From NCBI GenBank assembly GCA_947445035.1, contig CANFCK010000001.1, positions 548,044 through 612,043 of the forward strand: DNA of 64,000 nt, given 5' to 3'. Within the stretch, counting starts at the first letter, position 1; every line of letters begins with the position of its first letter. A program made the translations under genes and the position numbers. The DNA comes from Deltaproteobacteria bacterium. Lineage in GTDB: Bacteria; Myxococcota_A; UBA796; SXON01. Positions 17,599 to 25,922 of this stretch are shown piece by piece. The notes below the pieces were generated by a model that saw only the letters and a program-made list of their open reading frames with translations, had not been told where the DNA came from and ran no database searches.

Positions 17599-17619
17599 AG
17601 CCGCCGGGAGGCGGCGGCT
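17599..17619. terminator. GC-rich hairpin between convergent genes
   Basis: AGCCGCC (17599-17605) can pair with GGCGGCT (17613-17619). It lies in the 116-bp gap between the convergent hydrolase and lgt stops. No T-tract is present, so activity as an intrinsic terminator is doubtful. Confidence 0.3.
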
Positions 17620-17671
17620 GACCCCGCGAGCGGCTGGAATGGCTGCTTTCCCCCTCGTCCCTCCCAAAACA

Positions 17672-18601
17672 TCAAAGTTTCGGCGCCGACCCCTCGATCG
17701 TTTCCTCTATCGTTGGCAGAAAAGGCACCTCGGGGCTGACCCGACGCCGAAAAAGTCCCAGCAGAAGCACCATGATCGCGCCGGTCAAAAAGACGGGGAT
17801 GGAAACCACCTGCGACGTGGTGTGCACCGGCCAGTCCGCGGGGAGGAAGTCCAGGTAGGTCGTCCCGCGGACGGTATCGCCGCGAAGGGACTCGTTGAAC
17901 GGCCGCCAGAGCGCGTACATCATCAACGAGACGCCGAAGACCTCGCCGTCGAAGTGCCGGTGTCGCCACAAGAGTGAGCTGACACCGAACATCACCAACG
18001 CCGCGGTCACCTCGTAGAGCTGGGTGGCCATGACGACGGCGTTGTTGGTGCCGACCCCATTGTGGGTGAGCTCCAAGAGGAACGGCGGCCCTGGCACCAG
18101 CCACAGCTGCCCGCCAGAGAAGCTCTCGGGAAAAAGGGCAATGGCGTTGTCCGGAAGGGCGTGCGCGGCGCCATGGCAGCAGCCGGCGAAGAAACACCCG
18201 AGGCGACCGAGCGCAATCCCGAGGAGCACCGCCGGAAAAACCGCGTCGGACATCTTCAGCGGATCGATGCCGCGCACGATGCCGTAGGTGATGCCAGCCA
18301 CCCCGGCCATGATGATGCCGCCATACAGCGCAAAACCGCCTTCAGACAGCCGGAAGAGCGCCATCGGATCGGCGAAGAACTTCTCGGGCGTCGCCATCGT
18401 GAAGTGGAGCAGGCGCGCCCCGGCGAGTCCGCCCACGATGGCGATCACATAGAGCCACACCATCTTGTCGGGGTCGATCCCCACCTGCTTGACGCGGCGG
18501 TGAACGACCCAGGCGGCGGCGGCGAACGCGACCGTGATCATCACCCCCCAGGTGTTGATCGCCATGTCGCTATTGGGTTGCTGGTACAGCGTCTTCCACA
18601 T
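17672..18601 (-). CDS. lgt: Prolipoprotein diacylglyceryl transferase
   Basis: 309 aa from ATG 18599-18601 (the frame extends to 18700 but the family N-terminus fits here). Transfers diacylglyceryl from phosphatidylglycerol to the lipobox Cys in the inner membrane. The family signature is visible as GRLGCFFAGCCHG, preceded by the helix ALYGGIIMAGVAGITYG and followed by the periplasmic head and QLYEVTAALVMFG (conserved QLYE). About seven membrane helices. The AGCC form of the signature differs from the E. coli one but is usual in delta-type proteobacteria. Fits the many lipoproteins in this window. Confidence 0.9.
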   Translation of the reverse strand: MWKTLYQQPNSDMAINTWGVMITVAFAAAAWVVHRRVKQVGIDPDKMVWLYVIAIVGGLAGARLLHFTMATPEKFFADPMALFRLSEGGFALYGGIIMAGVAGITYGIVRGIDPLKMSDAVFPAVLLGIALGRLGCFFAGCCHGAAHALPDNAIALFPESFSGGQLWLVPGPPFLLELTHNGVGTNNAVVMATQLYEVTAALVMFGVSSLLWRHRHFDGEVFGVSLMMYALWRPFNESLRGDTVRGTTYLDFLPADWPVHTTSQVVSIPVFLTGAIMVLLLGLFRRRVSPEVPFLPTIEETIEGSAPKL

Positions 18602-18746
18602 TTGGCGTCCTAACCAAACCCACCGAAAAAAGGCCCTTGCGCAAAAAGTGGTGACCAACGTCGCCGGACACTGACCGACGTCCGTCAGCGGCATCCCCAA
18701 AAGTCAGCCTTTCTCCGTCGGCACGCCGATTGCCCGACGGTCCGCG

Positions 18747-19391
18747 ATGACCCCAACGCCCTACACCCGCTACGGCCCCGATGAGCTCGGCAGCGTCGAT
18801 CTCCTGACCATCGCCCTTGGCCACCGGGGCCTTGCCACCTCGCTCCTGGAGCAGTGCGGCGACGCGACCGCGCTGCTCGCCGCAAGCCCGGCGACCCTCG
18901 CGCGCACCATCGGGGCCACCCGCGCCAGCCGCCTCCACGCGAGCTTCGCGCTGGCCCGCCGTGCGCTCAGCGAGCCCCCGGTTCGGGCGCGGATCCAAAG
19001 CGCAGCCGACGCCGCGGCCTGGCTGGTGCCCCGACTGACGGGACTCGGGCACGAAGAACTCCACGCCCTGTTCCTGGACCGCAGGTGCCGGGTTCTGGCG
19101 TTGCGGCGGATGAGCCAGGGCTCACCCGTGCACACGATTTTCGACGTTCGCCACATTCTCGGGGAAGCGGTTCGGGCGGGCGCCTCCGCCATCCTGATCG
19201 GACACAACCACCCCAGCGGCGATCCAGAGCCGTCGACCGAAGATCTCCTCGTCACCAAGCGCCTTGCGGAGGGGGCAGCCCTCTTGGGACTGGAGCTGCA
19301 CGACCACCTCATTGTGGGCGCGGGGACGTGGGTGTCGATGGCCACGCGGGGCGATTTGAGCTGCCCCGCTACTCGATTCCCAGCCGCTTGA
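18747..19391 (+). CDS. radC: RadC-family JAB/MPN protein
   Basis: 214 aa. The N-terminal HhH-like region ([17 protein letters not shown]...[14 protein letters not shown]) is followed by the JAB domain with the zinc motif [14 protein letters not shown] (His, His, Asp) and an upstream Glu ([11 protein letters not shown]). Conserved bacterial family once linked to DNA repair; the molecular role is unresolved. The last 23 nt overlap the 3' end of the convergent FHA-sigma54 gene, so 3' ends may interfere. Confidence 0.92.
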   Translation: MTPTPYTRYGPDELGSVDLLTIALGHRGLATSLLEQCGDATALLAASPATLARTIGATRASRLHASFALARRALSEPPVRARIQSAADAAAWLVPRLTGLGHEELHALFLDRRCRVLALRRMSQGSPVHTIFDVRHILGEAVRAGASAILIGHNHPSGDPEPSTEDLLVTKRLAEGAALLGLELHDHLIVGAGTWVSMATRGDLSCPATRFPAA

Positions 19392-20970
19392 GCTTGTACA
19401 AGAGCGAGGAGCGCGGGATGCCCAACAACCGCGCCGCGGCCGTGCGATTGTCGGAGACGCGGCGCATCGCGTCGGTCACGACTGTGCGCTCCGCCTGGTC
19501 GATCGCGCGCAGGCCGCTCTCGGTCTGCGATTGCCCCTCGAGCGGGGTGAAGATGAGGTGGGAGGGCTCCACGATCGGGCCGGTGAGCACAAAGGCGCGG
19601 GTCAGCACGTTGCGGAGTTCTCTCGCGTTGCCCGGCCAGGCGTAGCCCCGCAAAGCGGCCATCGCTTCGGGGGTGATGCGCATCTGCGCGTGGATCTTCT
19701 GCGCAATCGCCGTCGCCATGGCGGGAATGTCATCCGGGCGCTCCCGAAGCGCGGGAAGACGCACCGGCAAGACAGCCAGGCGGAAGTAGAGATCGCCCCG
19801 GAAGCGACCATCGCGCACGTCCTCAGGAAGATGCCGGTTGGTTGCAGCGACGATGCGAACATCCGGGAAAGAGGGGTCCGCGCCGCCCACGCGGCGAACC
19901 TCACCGGTCTCCAGGGCACGCAAAAGCTTGGCCTGCGCCTCCTCGGGAAGCTCGCCGATCTCGTCGAGAAAGAGTGTGCCGCCATCCGCACGCTGGAAGG
20001 CGCCGTCCCTCCGCTCGTTCGCCCCGGTGAAGGCCCCCTTTTCGTGCCCGAAGAGTTCGGACTCGAACAACGAAGCAGTGATCGCCCCGCAATTGACCGC
20101 GACAAACCGGGTCGAGGCGCGCGGCGACGCGTCGTGGATACCGCGGGCGGCCAGCTCCTTGCCCGTGCCCGACTCGCCGATGAGCAGCACCGGCGCATGA
20201 TGGGCTGCCATCCTTCGCAAAAGCCCGAACGCGGCCCGCATCATCGCGCTTTCCCCGACCATCTCGCCGAAGCGCTCGGCGCGCGGATTGTCGGTGCGGG
20301 TTTCCCAATCGATGCGGAAAAGGGTGTCGCCGGCCTGGACATCCTCGCCAGAGAAGACTGGTTGTAGCTCCCGTACCCGCAAACCACTCACGAAAACCGC
20401 GCCCTGACCGGGCTCCAACATGGTGCGGCCGTTGACCAGCCGGATGCGGAGGTGATCTTTGACGAGGCCCGGGTCCGGAAGGACCACGCGACTCCCCGGT
20501 CCGCCAACGCCGATCCGGGCACCGCGAAGTCGGAAACGGGTTCCTTGCCCTGGGCCTTCGACCACGACCAACGACGCCTCCGCAACGACGAGGCCGTCGA
20601 CCGCGTCCACGATCTCCTCGTGACGCGCTTCGGGCTGGGCCTCCTCGGTCGGGGGGACGGGCTCGCTGGGTCGAAGCTCCACGCGGGCACTGAACGGGCC
20701 GATGCGGACCACGTCGCCGTCCACCAGCACGGCGCCGCGACTGCGTTCGCCGTTGACCCAGGTGCCGTTGCTGCTACGGTCGGTCATCACGACTGTGGTG
20801 TCACCGACGTCGAAGATGCAGTGCGACCGACTGACCGCGTCGTCAGGCAGCACCACGTCGTTGTCGTCGGTGCGGCCGACACGGGTGCGGGCAGGACGCA
20901 GCCGGTAGGCGAAGATCGCCTCCGCGTTGGGCGAGGGCTCACCTCGGAAGAAAGTGAGGCGTCCGTTCAT
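19369..20970 (-). CDS. FHA-FHA-sigma54 transcriptional activator
   Basis: 533 aa. FHA domain 1 (about 25-95) keeps the phosphothreonine-binding set: VGR at 31-33, SRSH at 47-50, SSNGT at 66-70. FHA domain 2 (about 132-220) is more degenerate. The AAA+ sigma54-interaction domain (about 235-465) has Walker A GESGTGKE (265-272), GAFTGA loop (312-317), Walker B LFLDEIGE and the arginine-finger region [10 protein letters not shown] Fis-type HTH at the C-terminus ([20 protein letters not shown]) binds enhancers. It activates sigma54 promoters in response to Ser/Thr phosphorylation, a plan frequent in myxobacteria. Translationally coupled to the upstream lipoprotein gene (ATGA). Confidence 0.95.
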   Translation of the reverse strand: MNGRLTFFRGEPSPNAEAIFAYRLRPARTRVGRTDDNDVVLPDDAVSRSHCIFDVGDTTVVMTDRSSNGTWVNGERSRGAVLVDGDVVRIGPFSARVELRPSEPVPPTEEAQPEARHEEIVDAVDGLVVAEASLVVVEGPGQGTRFRLRGARIGVGGPGSRVVLPDPGLVKDHLRIRLVNGRTMLEPGQGAVFVSGLRVRELQPVFSGEDVQAGDTLFRIDWETRTDNPRAERFGEMVGESAMMRAAFGLLRRMAAHHAPVLLIGESGTGKELAARGIHDASPRASTRFVAVNCGAITASLFESELFGHEKGAFTGANERRDGAFQRADGGTLFLDEIGELPEEAQAKLLRALETGEVRRVGGADPSFPDVRIVAATNRHLPEDVRDGRFRGDLYFRLAVLPVRLPALRERPDDIPAMATAIAQKIHAQMRITPEAMAALRGYAWPGNARELRNVLTRAFVLTGPIVEPSHLIFTPLEGQSQTESGLRAIDQAERTVVTDAMRRVSDNRTAAARLLGIPRSSLLYKLKRLGIE

Positions 20971-21668
20971 TCCTCTTTCCCCTTGCTGCCGGCGCTGATG
21001 TCGAGCGGCACCTCCATCCGGCCTTCACCGCCATGGCCATCATCAATGAAGATCTTCATCCGGAACGAACCGCCCTTGGCGGCCTCCGTACCGGCATAGT
21101 GAAAGTACCCGCGCGAATCCAGCGTCACCCCCGGGGGGGCGTCCTCCACACGAAAGCTCACCGTGTCCCCGTCGGGATCATCCGCTTCAAGCAAGAAGCC
21201 GTCCAGCCGCTTGATGTCTCCCGGCTTTACGCCGAATCGGGGATTGGCATTGACGATGGTCAGCGCCTCCGACGCGGCCGTGGCCACCTTCCCCCCGGCG
21301 TCGGTCACGCGGATGGAAACCTGCACCGTCGACCCGCGTTCGTAGTCCTCCAGGACCAGCACCGGATCGCGCTTCCCGGGCTGTTCGCGGCCATCGACAC
21401 TCCACTCGTAGTCGATGTCGAACGACTTCCCCTCGGGGTCGGTGGCATCGACTTTGACGGTGACGCTTTGGGTGCGGTCGGCGCTGCCGGGCGTCATGCG
21501 GATGGCGCGGATGATGGGCGGGCGGTTGCCGCCGATGACCTCGGGTACGTCGCCCACGTCGTCCTCGTTCGCCTCGACGACGTGGTGTTTGCGTTCGGGG
21601 CCGACGTTGGACGGCGTGACGACTGGCGCGTCGGAGCCACAGGCGAGGAGCAGGGGAAGCAGGAGCAT
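20967..21668 (-). CDS. Lipoprotein with Ig/PKD-like repeats
   Basis: 233 aa from ATG 21666-21668, signal [13 protein letters not shown] with lipobox LLAC. An acidic N-terminal linker precedes two beta-sandwich repeats: one PKD-like ([25 protein letters not shown]) and one cadherin/putative-Ig-like ([21 protein letters not shown]...[10 protein letters not shown]). Its stop overlaps the start of the FHA-sigma54 activator gene, an unusual pairing that hints at a surface signal feeding the regulator, though nothing links them physically. Confidence 0.85.
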   Translation of the reverse strand: MLLLPLLLACGSDAPVVTPSNVGPERKHHVVEANEDDVGDVPEVIGGNRPPIIRAIRMTPGSADRTQSVTVKVDATDPEGKSFDIDYEWSVDGREQPGKRDPVLVLEDYERGSTVQVSIRVTDAGGKVATAASEALTIVNANPRFGVKPGDIKRLDGFLLEADDPDGDTVSFRVEDAPPGVTLDSRGYFHYAGTEAAKGGSFRMKIFIDDGHGGEGRMEVPLDISAGSKGKEE

Positions 21669-21715
21669 CGTTGTCTCTAGCGCGACGGTGAGTATAGACA
21701 ACCTGGAGCGGACGC

Positions 21716-22207
21716 TTGCTGGTTGAAGTCCAAGATCGAGTGGAGGGCCGCTGGCACATCCGGGTGGTTCCGCCCCCGGAAGTGGCGCTGCGCGGCTTCA
21801 CGGTCGGCTTGGTCGGCGAAGACGGCGTGCCGCTTGGACCGGCCGTGGTGGCGGCGCAGGACGCCGGCCCCGCCTGGCTTCTGGAGGTGCGAGGGCCATG
21901 CACCCTGCCACCGGGCGCGATCGTCCGCGTGATCCTCCACGGCGATGGTCGCGACGTCATGACCTTCGACACTGTGGTGGCGCTTCGGCAGGGCTTGCAC
22001 GCATGGCTGAGCGCCGACGCTCAACTTCCCCTGGTTTCTCGTGCTGAGTTCGAGCCGCTGGGGCCGGAAGATCGGGCGCGTCTGGCGGCGCGTTGGTGCT
22101 GGTTGCAAACCCGCGCCGAGGCCGAGAAGGGCGCGTGCCCTCCGCTGAGCGCCGAGGTGCAGGACATGCTGTCCGAGATGGGCGTCGACGTGGACGACGT
22201 GCGGTAG
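21716..22207 (+). CDS. Conserved-looking protein of unknown function
   Basis: 163 aa from TTG 21716, supported by GGAG 8 nt upstream. No signal peptide or membrane segment. Probably beta-rich at the N-terminus (VEVQDRVEGRWHIRVVPPPEVALRGFTVGL) with an acidic C-terminal helix (PPLSAEVQDMLSEMGVDVDDV). No family recognised. Codon third positions are G/C-rich like its neighbours. It is followed 16 nt later by the carboxypeptidase gene. Divergent from the Ig-like lipoprotein. Confidence 0.7.
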   Translation: MLVEVQDRVEGRWHIRVVPPPEVALRGFTVGLVGEDGVPLGPAVVAAQDAGPAWLLEVRGPCTLPPGAIVRVILHGDGRDVMTFDTVVALRQGLHAWLSADAQLPLVSRAEFEPLGPEDRARLAARWCWLQTRAEAEKGACPPLSAEVQDMLSEMGVDVDDVR

Positions 22208-22223
22208 GCGTTAGATCGCCTCG

Positions 22224-23258
22224 ATGCTCCCGGCCGTGCTCCTGTCCGCGCTTGCCTACGCCACCTGTGGCGCGTGCGGAGCCGAGGGGCGCGCCTACCA
22301 GGTCTACGCAGCTGAAGCGCGGGCGGCCTCGGGGCCAGACCATCCAGAAGAAGCCTACCTGTTTGCCGCTGATGCACATGAACGACTTGCGACGATCGCC
22401 GGCGAACGCCCGGGCGTGGTGCAACCCTTTCGGGTGGGCACCTCCGGTGCGGACCGACCAATCTGGGCGCTACGGCTGTGCGATCCCGCCACCCCGCCCC
22501 GGGGTTCGCTGCTGATCTTCGCCAACATTCACGCGTTGGAGTGGGTCCCTACCGAGGTGGCGGTGGCGTTTGCCCTTGATTTTGCCTCCGCCCCCATCGC
22601 CGGCGTCGAGATCGTGCTGATTCCCAGCCTGAACGTCGATGGTCGCGCCTTGGTGGAAGACGACCTCCGCGCCGGTCGCAACGTCTACCGCCGGGGCAAT
22701 GCGGCGCGCGTCGACCTCAACCGCGATTTCGCAGTGAATCGGGAAAGCCGGGCGATCTGGAAGGCGCTGATCCCCAGCCGGTACGTCGTCTCGCCCGCGC
22801 CGCTGTCCCAACCGGAGAGCCGGGCGCTCGACACCTTGGCCCAAGCGGAGCGCTTCGACGCCGCGGTTTCGCTCCACGCGTTCGGCGGCTTCTTCTACTC
22901 GCCCTGGGCGGGGCGGTGGGAACGTCCGACGGACCACGCCGAGTTCGGGCGCTTGGGCATCTTGATGCAGAACGCCATGGTCAACCATCCGTACAGGCCG
23001 CGGCAGCTGAGCCGATGGGGCTTCTTCTTCCGCGGCCTCGGCATGGAGTTGGATCACCTGTACGCCAGCTACGGCACCTACACCTTTTTGGTCGAGACCA
23101 CCCGCTCCGGCGTGGAAACGCTCGCCGACCTCGATTCCAGTTTTCGCATCTACAACCCCCGCGACCCGCGCTCACACGCGACAGAAGGCGTGCGCTACCT
23201 TCGTGCGCTCGCGACGGAAGTCGCCTCGGGCCGCGTGCAAGCCAGGGGGGCCCCGTGA
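22224..23258 (+). CDS. Secreted M14 zinc carboxypeptidase
   Basis: 344 aa with a signal-like N-terminus (MLPAVLLSALAYATCGACG; the Cys residues also permit lipidation). Zinc ligands of M14 peptidases: HALE (H103, E106) and H218 in SLHAFGG. Substrate-carboxylate Asn-Arg in DLNRDF (N166, R167), and catalytic E291 in FLVETTRSG. All key residues are present. Likely trims peptides or peptidoglycan stem peptides in the periplasm. Its stop overlaps the start of the cyclase gene (GTGA). Confidence 0.9.
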   Translation: MLPAVLLSALAYATCGACGAEGRAYQVYAAEARAASGPDHPEEAYLFAADAHERLATIAGERPGVVQPFRVGTSGADRPIWALRLCDPATPPRGSLLIFANIHALEWVPTEVAVAFALDFASAPIAGVEIVLIPSLNVDGRALVEDDLRAGRNVYRRGNAARVDLNRDFAVNRESRAIWKALIPSRYVVSPAPLSQPESRALDTLAQAERFDAAVSLHAFGGFFYSPWAGRWERPTDHAEFGRLGILMQNAMVNHPYRPRQLSRWGFFFRGLGMELDHLYASYGTYTFLVETTRSGVETLADLDSSFRIYNPRDPRSHATEGVRYLRALATEVASGRVQARGAP

Positions 23259-24178
23259 ACCCCCAACGCCGGCTTGCGGCCCTGGCGCCGCGCCTGTTTC
23301 CGCCCCTGGTCTGGGCCGTCGCCGCCGCCGCATCCTTCACCTTCACCGCGGTCGTTGCCATTGAAGGGCAGCACCCCCTGGCCGTGGCGACGGCGATGAT
23401 CACCCTGCTCTTGGCGATTGCCGCCGCGACCTATGGCTACCTCGTGGTCCTAGCGCCCGACACTCTCCGCTTGTTGTTCCGCGAGCGTACCGGGGACGGT
23501 TCGATGACGGGTGACGACCGGCAAGTGGACGACGCCCTGGCGAGGTACTTTTCGGCAAAGGTCATCCAAGTGCTCCGCGAGCAAGGCGCCGACGCCCTAC
23601 GACCGGTACGGCGTGAGATCTCGGTGCTCTTCGCCGACCTCAACGGTTTTACCCGCTACTCCGAGATTACCGCGGCGGAAGAATCCGTCGTGACCCTGAC
23701 GCACTACCTCGACGAGCTGGTGAGGGTCGCCCACGTCCACGACGGCACCGTCGACAAGTTCATGGGCGACGAGGTCATGGTGCTTTTCGGAGCGCCGTTG
23801 GAGCAGCCAGATCACGCCATGCGAGCGATCGCCTGTGCGCGGGACATGACGGTGGTTGTCGGGCTGCTCAACACCGAACGAACGCGGCGTAAGTTGCCGA
23901 CGCTTGGGCTGACGGTGGGCGTGAATTCGGGGGAGTGTGTCGTTGGCAACGTGGGCGGGGAGACCCGCGTGCAGTTCTCGGCCATCGGCGACACCGTGAA
24001 TGTCGCGAAGCGGATCCAAGGACTCGCATCGCGAGGCGACATCGTCGTGGGCGAGCGTTCTTTGGAGCTGGCGAACCTGCCCCTCGACGGCTTGGAGGAG
24101 CACTTTGTCAAGGGGCGCGGGCGTTCGGTGAAGATGCGCCGGATCGGCACGCCCGAGGCGCCCGAGCCGTTCGCGTAG
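23255..24178 (+). CDS. Membrane class III adenylate cyclase
   Basis: 307 aa from GTG 23255, coupled by GTGA to the carboxypeptidase. Two N-terminal helices (about 15-70) anchor it. The catalytic domain starts at about 118: metal Asp D128 (VLFADLNGF) and D172 (KFMGDE), purine-selecting Lys K168 and Asp in SAIGDTVN, transition-state Asn/Arg in TVNVAKRI. The Lys/Asp pair indicates ATP, giving cAMP. No separate sensor domain is visible beyond the membrane part. A possible small hairpin (GGCGGGC 24212-24218 with GCCCGCC 24237-24243) follows before the next operon. Confidence 0.92.
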   Translation: MNPQRRLAALAPRLFPPLVWAVAAAASFTFTAVVAIEGQHPLAVATAMITLLLAIAAATYGYLVVLAPDTLRLLFRERTGDGSMTGDDRQVDDALARYFSAKVIQVLREQGADALRPVRREISVLFADLNGFTRYSEITAAEESVVTLTHYLDELVRVAHVHDGTVDKFMGDEVMVLFGAPLEQPDHAMRAIACARDMTVVVGLLNTERTRRKLPTLGLTVGVNSGECVVGNVGGETRVQFSAIGDTVNVAKRIQGLASRGDIVVGERSLELANLPLDGLEEHFVKGRGRSVKMRRIGTPEAPEPFA

Positions 24179-24264
24179 GCCGGTATGACGATCGATGACT
24201 CGGCGGCCGGTGGCGGGCGAGCGTCCCGGGCCATAAGCCCGCCGGTCCAACCCCAGTATCCCAG

Positions 24265-25200
24265 ATGATCACCGTCTCCGGGCTCACCCACTACTATGGC
24301 AATCGCCGCGCGGTGGAGGACCTGTCCTTCACCATCGCGGAGAACGAAATTGTCGGCATTCTCGGCCTCAATGGCGCCGGAAAAAGCACCACGCTCAAGG
24401 TGCTCGCCGGCCTCGTAATTCCCACCGCGGGCACCGTCACCGTGGACGGAACCGACCTGGTGGCAGCGGGCGCCGAGTTCCGGTCCCGCATCGGCTATCT
24501 GCCGGAAGATCCTCCCCTCTACAAGGAAATGACCGTCACCGAGTTCTTGCTCTATGTGGGGCAGCTCAAGGGTCGGTCCGCCGCGGATGTTCTGGCCCGT
24601 CTGCCCGCCGTGCTCAAGACGTGCCAGATCGACCAGGTGGCCGACCGGGTCATCGGCGAGCTCAGCCACGGCTACAAAAAGCGCGTGGGCATCGCCCAGG
24701 CGATCATCCACCAGCCCCGCCTCGTGATCCTGGACGAACCCATCTCCGGGCTCGATCCCAAGCAGATCGTAGAGATGCGGCAAGTGGTGCGAGCCCTCGG
24801 CAAGCAGTGCACGGTGCTCATCTCCAGCCACATCCTGGCGGAAATCAGCGAGACATGCGACCGGATCCTGGTGCTCAATGGCGGGCGTATCGTCGCGTCA
24901 GGTGTCGAATCCGAGCTGGCGGCCGCGGCGGGCACGCAGGGGACGCGGGTCACCCTTCAACTGCGCGGCAGCCGCGAACAGATTGAGGGCGCGTTGCGCC
25001 ACGTGACTGGGCTCCAGTCCAGCAACCTCGCTGAGGAGCCGGGCGGCTTGTGGAAGGTGCACGTCGCCCTGGGCGCCGATCACCGCGAAAGCCTTGTTGC
25101 GGCGCTGGTCACCGCAGGCGTCGGGGTGCGGCGCATGGTCGAAGACGAATCCGAGCTCGAGAGTATCTTCCTCGGGCTTACGCAGGGGGCGACGGCATGA
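24265..25200 (+). CDS. GldA-like ABC transporter ATPase
   Basis: 311 aa. Walker A GLNGAGKST, signature LSHGYKKRV, Walker B LVILDEPISGLD and SSHILAEISE. The YLPEDPPLY motif between Walker A and the signature is typical of the GldA/ABC-2 group. A C-terminal extension (about 220-311) is also typical. First of four coupled genes (ATGA overlaps throughout): ATPase, ABC-2 permease, GldG-like protein, DUF4340 protein. In Bacteroidetes the homologues support gliding; in proteobacteria the same set occurs without proven role. Confidence 0.94.
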   Translation: MITVSGLTHYYGNRRAVEDLSFTIAENEIVGILGLNGAGKSTTLKVLAGLVIPTAGTVTVDGTDLVAAGAEFRSRIGYLPEDPPLYKEMTVTEFLLYVGQLKGRSAADVLARLPAVLKTCQIDQVADRVIGELSHGYKKRVGIAQAIIHQPRLVILDEPISGLDPKQIVEMRQVVRALGKQCTVLISSHILAEISETCDRILVLNGGRIVASGVESELAAAAGTQGTRVTLQLRGSREQIEGALRHVTGLQSSNLAEEPGGLWKVHVALGADHRESLVAALVTAGVGVRRMVEDESELESIFLGLTQGATA

Positions 25201-25922
25201 GGGGCATCTTCCTGGTCGCGCGGCGAGACTTCGCCGCCTACGTCAACACCATCTGGGGCTGGGTGATCCTGGCGCTGGCCCTGTTGCTCGACGGCATCCT
25301 GTTCAACGTCCTCGGGATGAAGGGCAACGCGCTCTACAGCTCCGAAGTGCTCAAGCAGTTCTTCTATCTGTCCGGTGGCGTCACGCTTGCAGTGGGCGTG
25401 TTCATCACCATGCGGCTGTTTGCGGAAGAACGGCAGACCGGCACCATGGTGCTGCTCGAAGCCAGCCCGCTGTCCGACGCGCAGTTGGTGGCGGGCAAGT
25501 ACCTCAGCGCGATGATGTTCATCGTGCTCTTCCAAGGGCTGAGCCTCTACATGCCGGCGATGATCTTCGTCAATGGCAAGGTCAGCTATGAAGAGATCGC
25601 GGTGGGCTATCTAGGAATGACCGTCCTGGCCTCGGCCGGCGTGGCCATCGGCACCTGGGCCAGTTCGATCTCGCGAAACCAGATCCTCGCGCTGGTCGTC
25701 GGCGCGGTGGTGGTGCTTTTCTTCATCGCGTGCTGGATGATCTCCCGCAAGAGCGACGCCCCCTTCAAGGAACTGTTTAGCTACATGGCCTTCTATGACA
25801 AGCAGTACGCCCCCTTCCAAGAGGGCAAGATCAACACCGAGGGGCTGGCCTACTTCGGCTCGGTCACCTTCGCTTTCCTCCTGCTCGCAACGCAGTCGCT
25901 GAGCGCCCGGAGGTGGGAATGA
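25197..25922 (+). CDS. GldF-like ABC-2 permease
   Basis: 241 aa from ATG 25197, which overlaps the ATPase stop. Six hydrophobic helices. Begins MRGIFLVARRDFAAYVNTIWGW, the usual GldF/ABC-2 start (RRDFAAYVNTIWG resembles 'kREl..yF.sp.g' of the family), and carries EERQTGTMVLLEASPLSD, the ABC-2 cytoplasmic loop. Forms the membrane pore with the GldA-like ATPase and GldG-like subunit. Confidence 0.93.
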   Translation: MRGIFLVARRDFAAYVNTIWGWVILALALLLDGILFNVLGMKGNALYSSEVLKQFFYLSGGVTLAVGVFITMRLFAEERQTGTMVLLEASPLSDAQLVAGKYLSAMMFIVLFQGLSLYMPAMIFVNGKVSYEEIAVGYLGMTVLASAGVAIGTWASSISRNQILALVVGAVVVLFFIACWMISRKSDAPFKELFSYMAFYDKQYAPFQEGKINTEGLAYFGSVTFAFLLLATQSLSARRWE

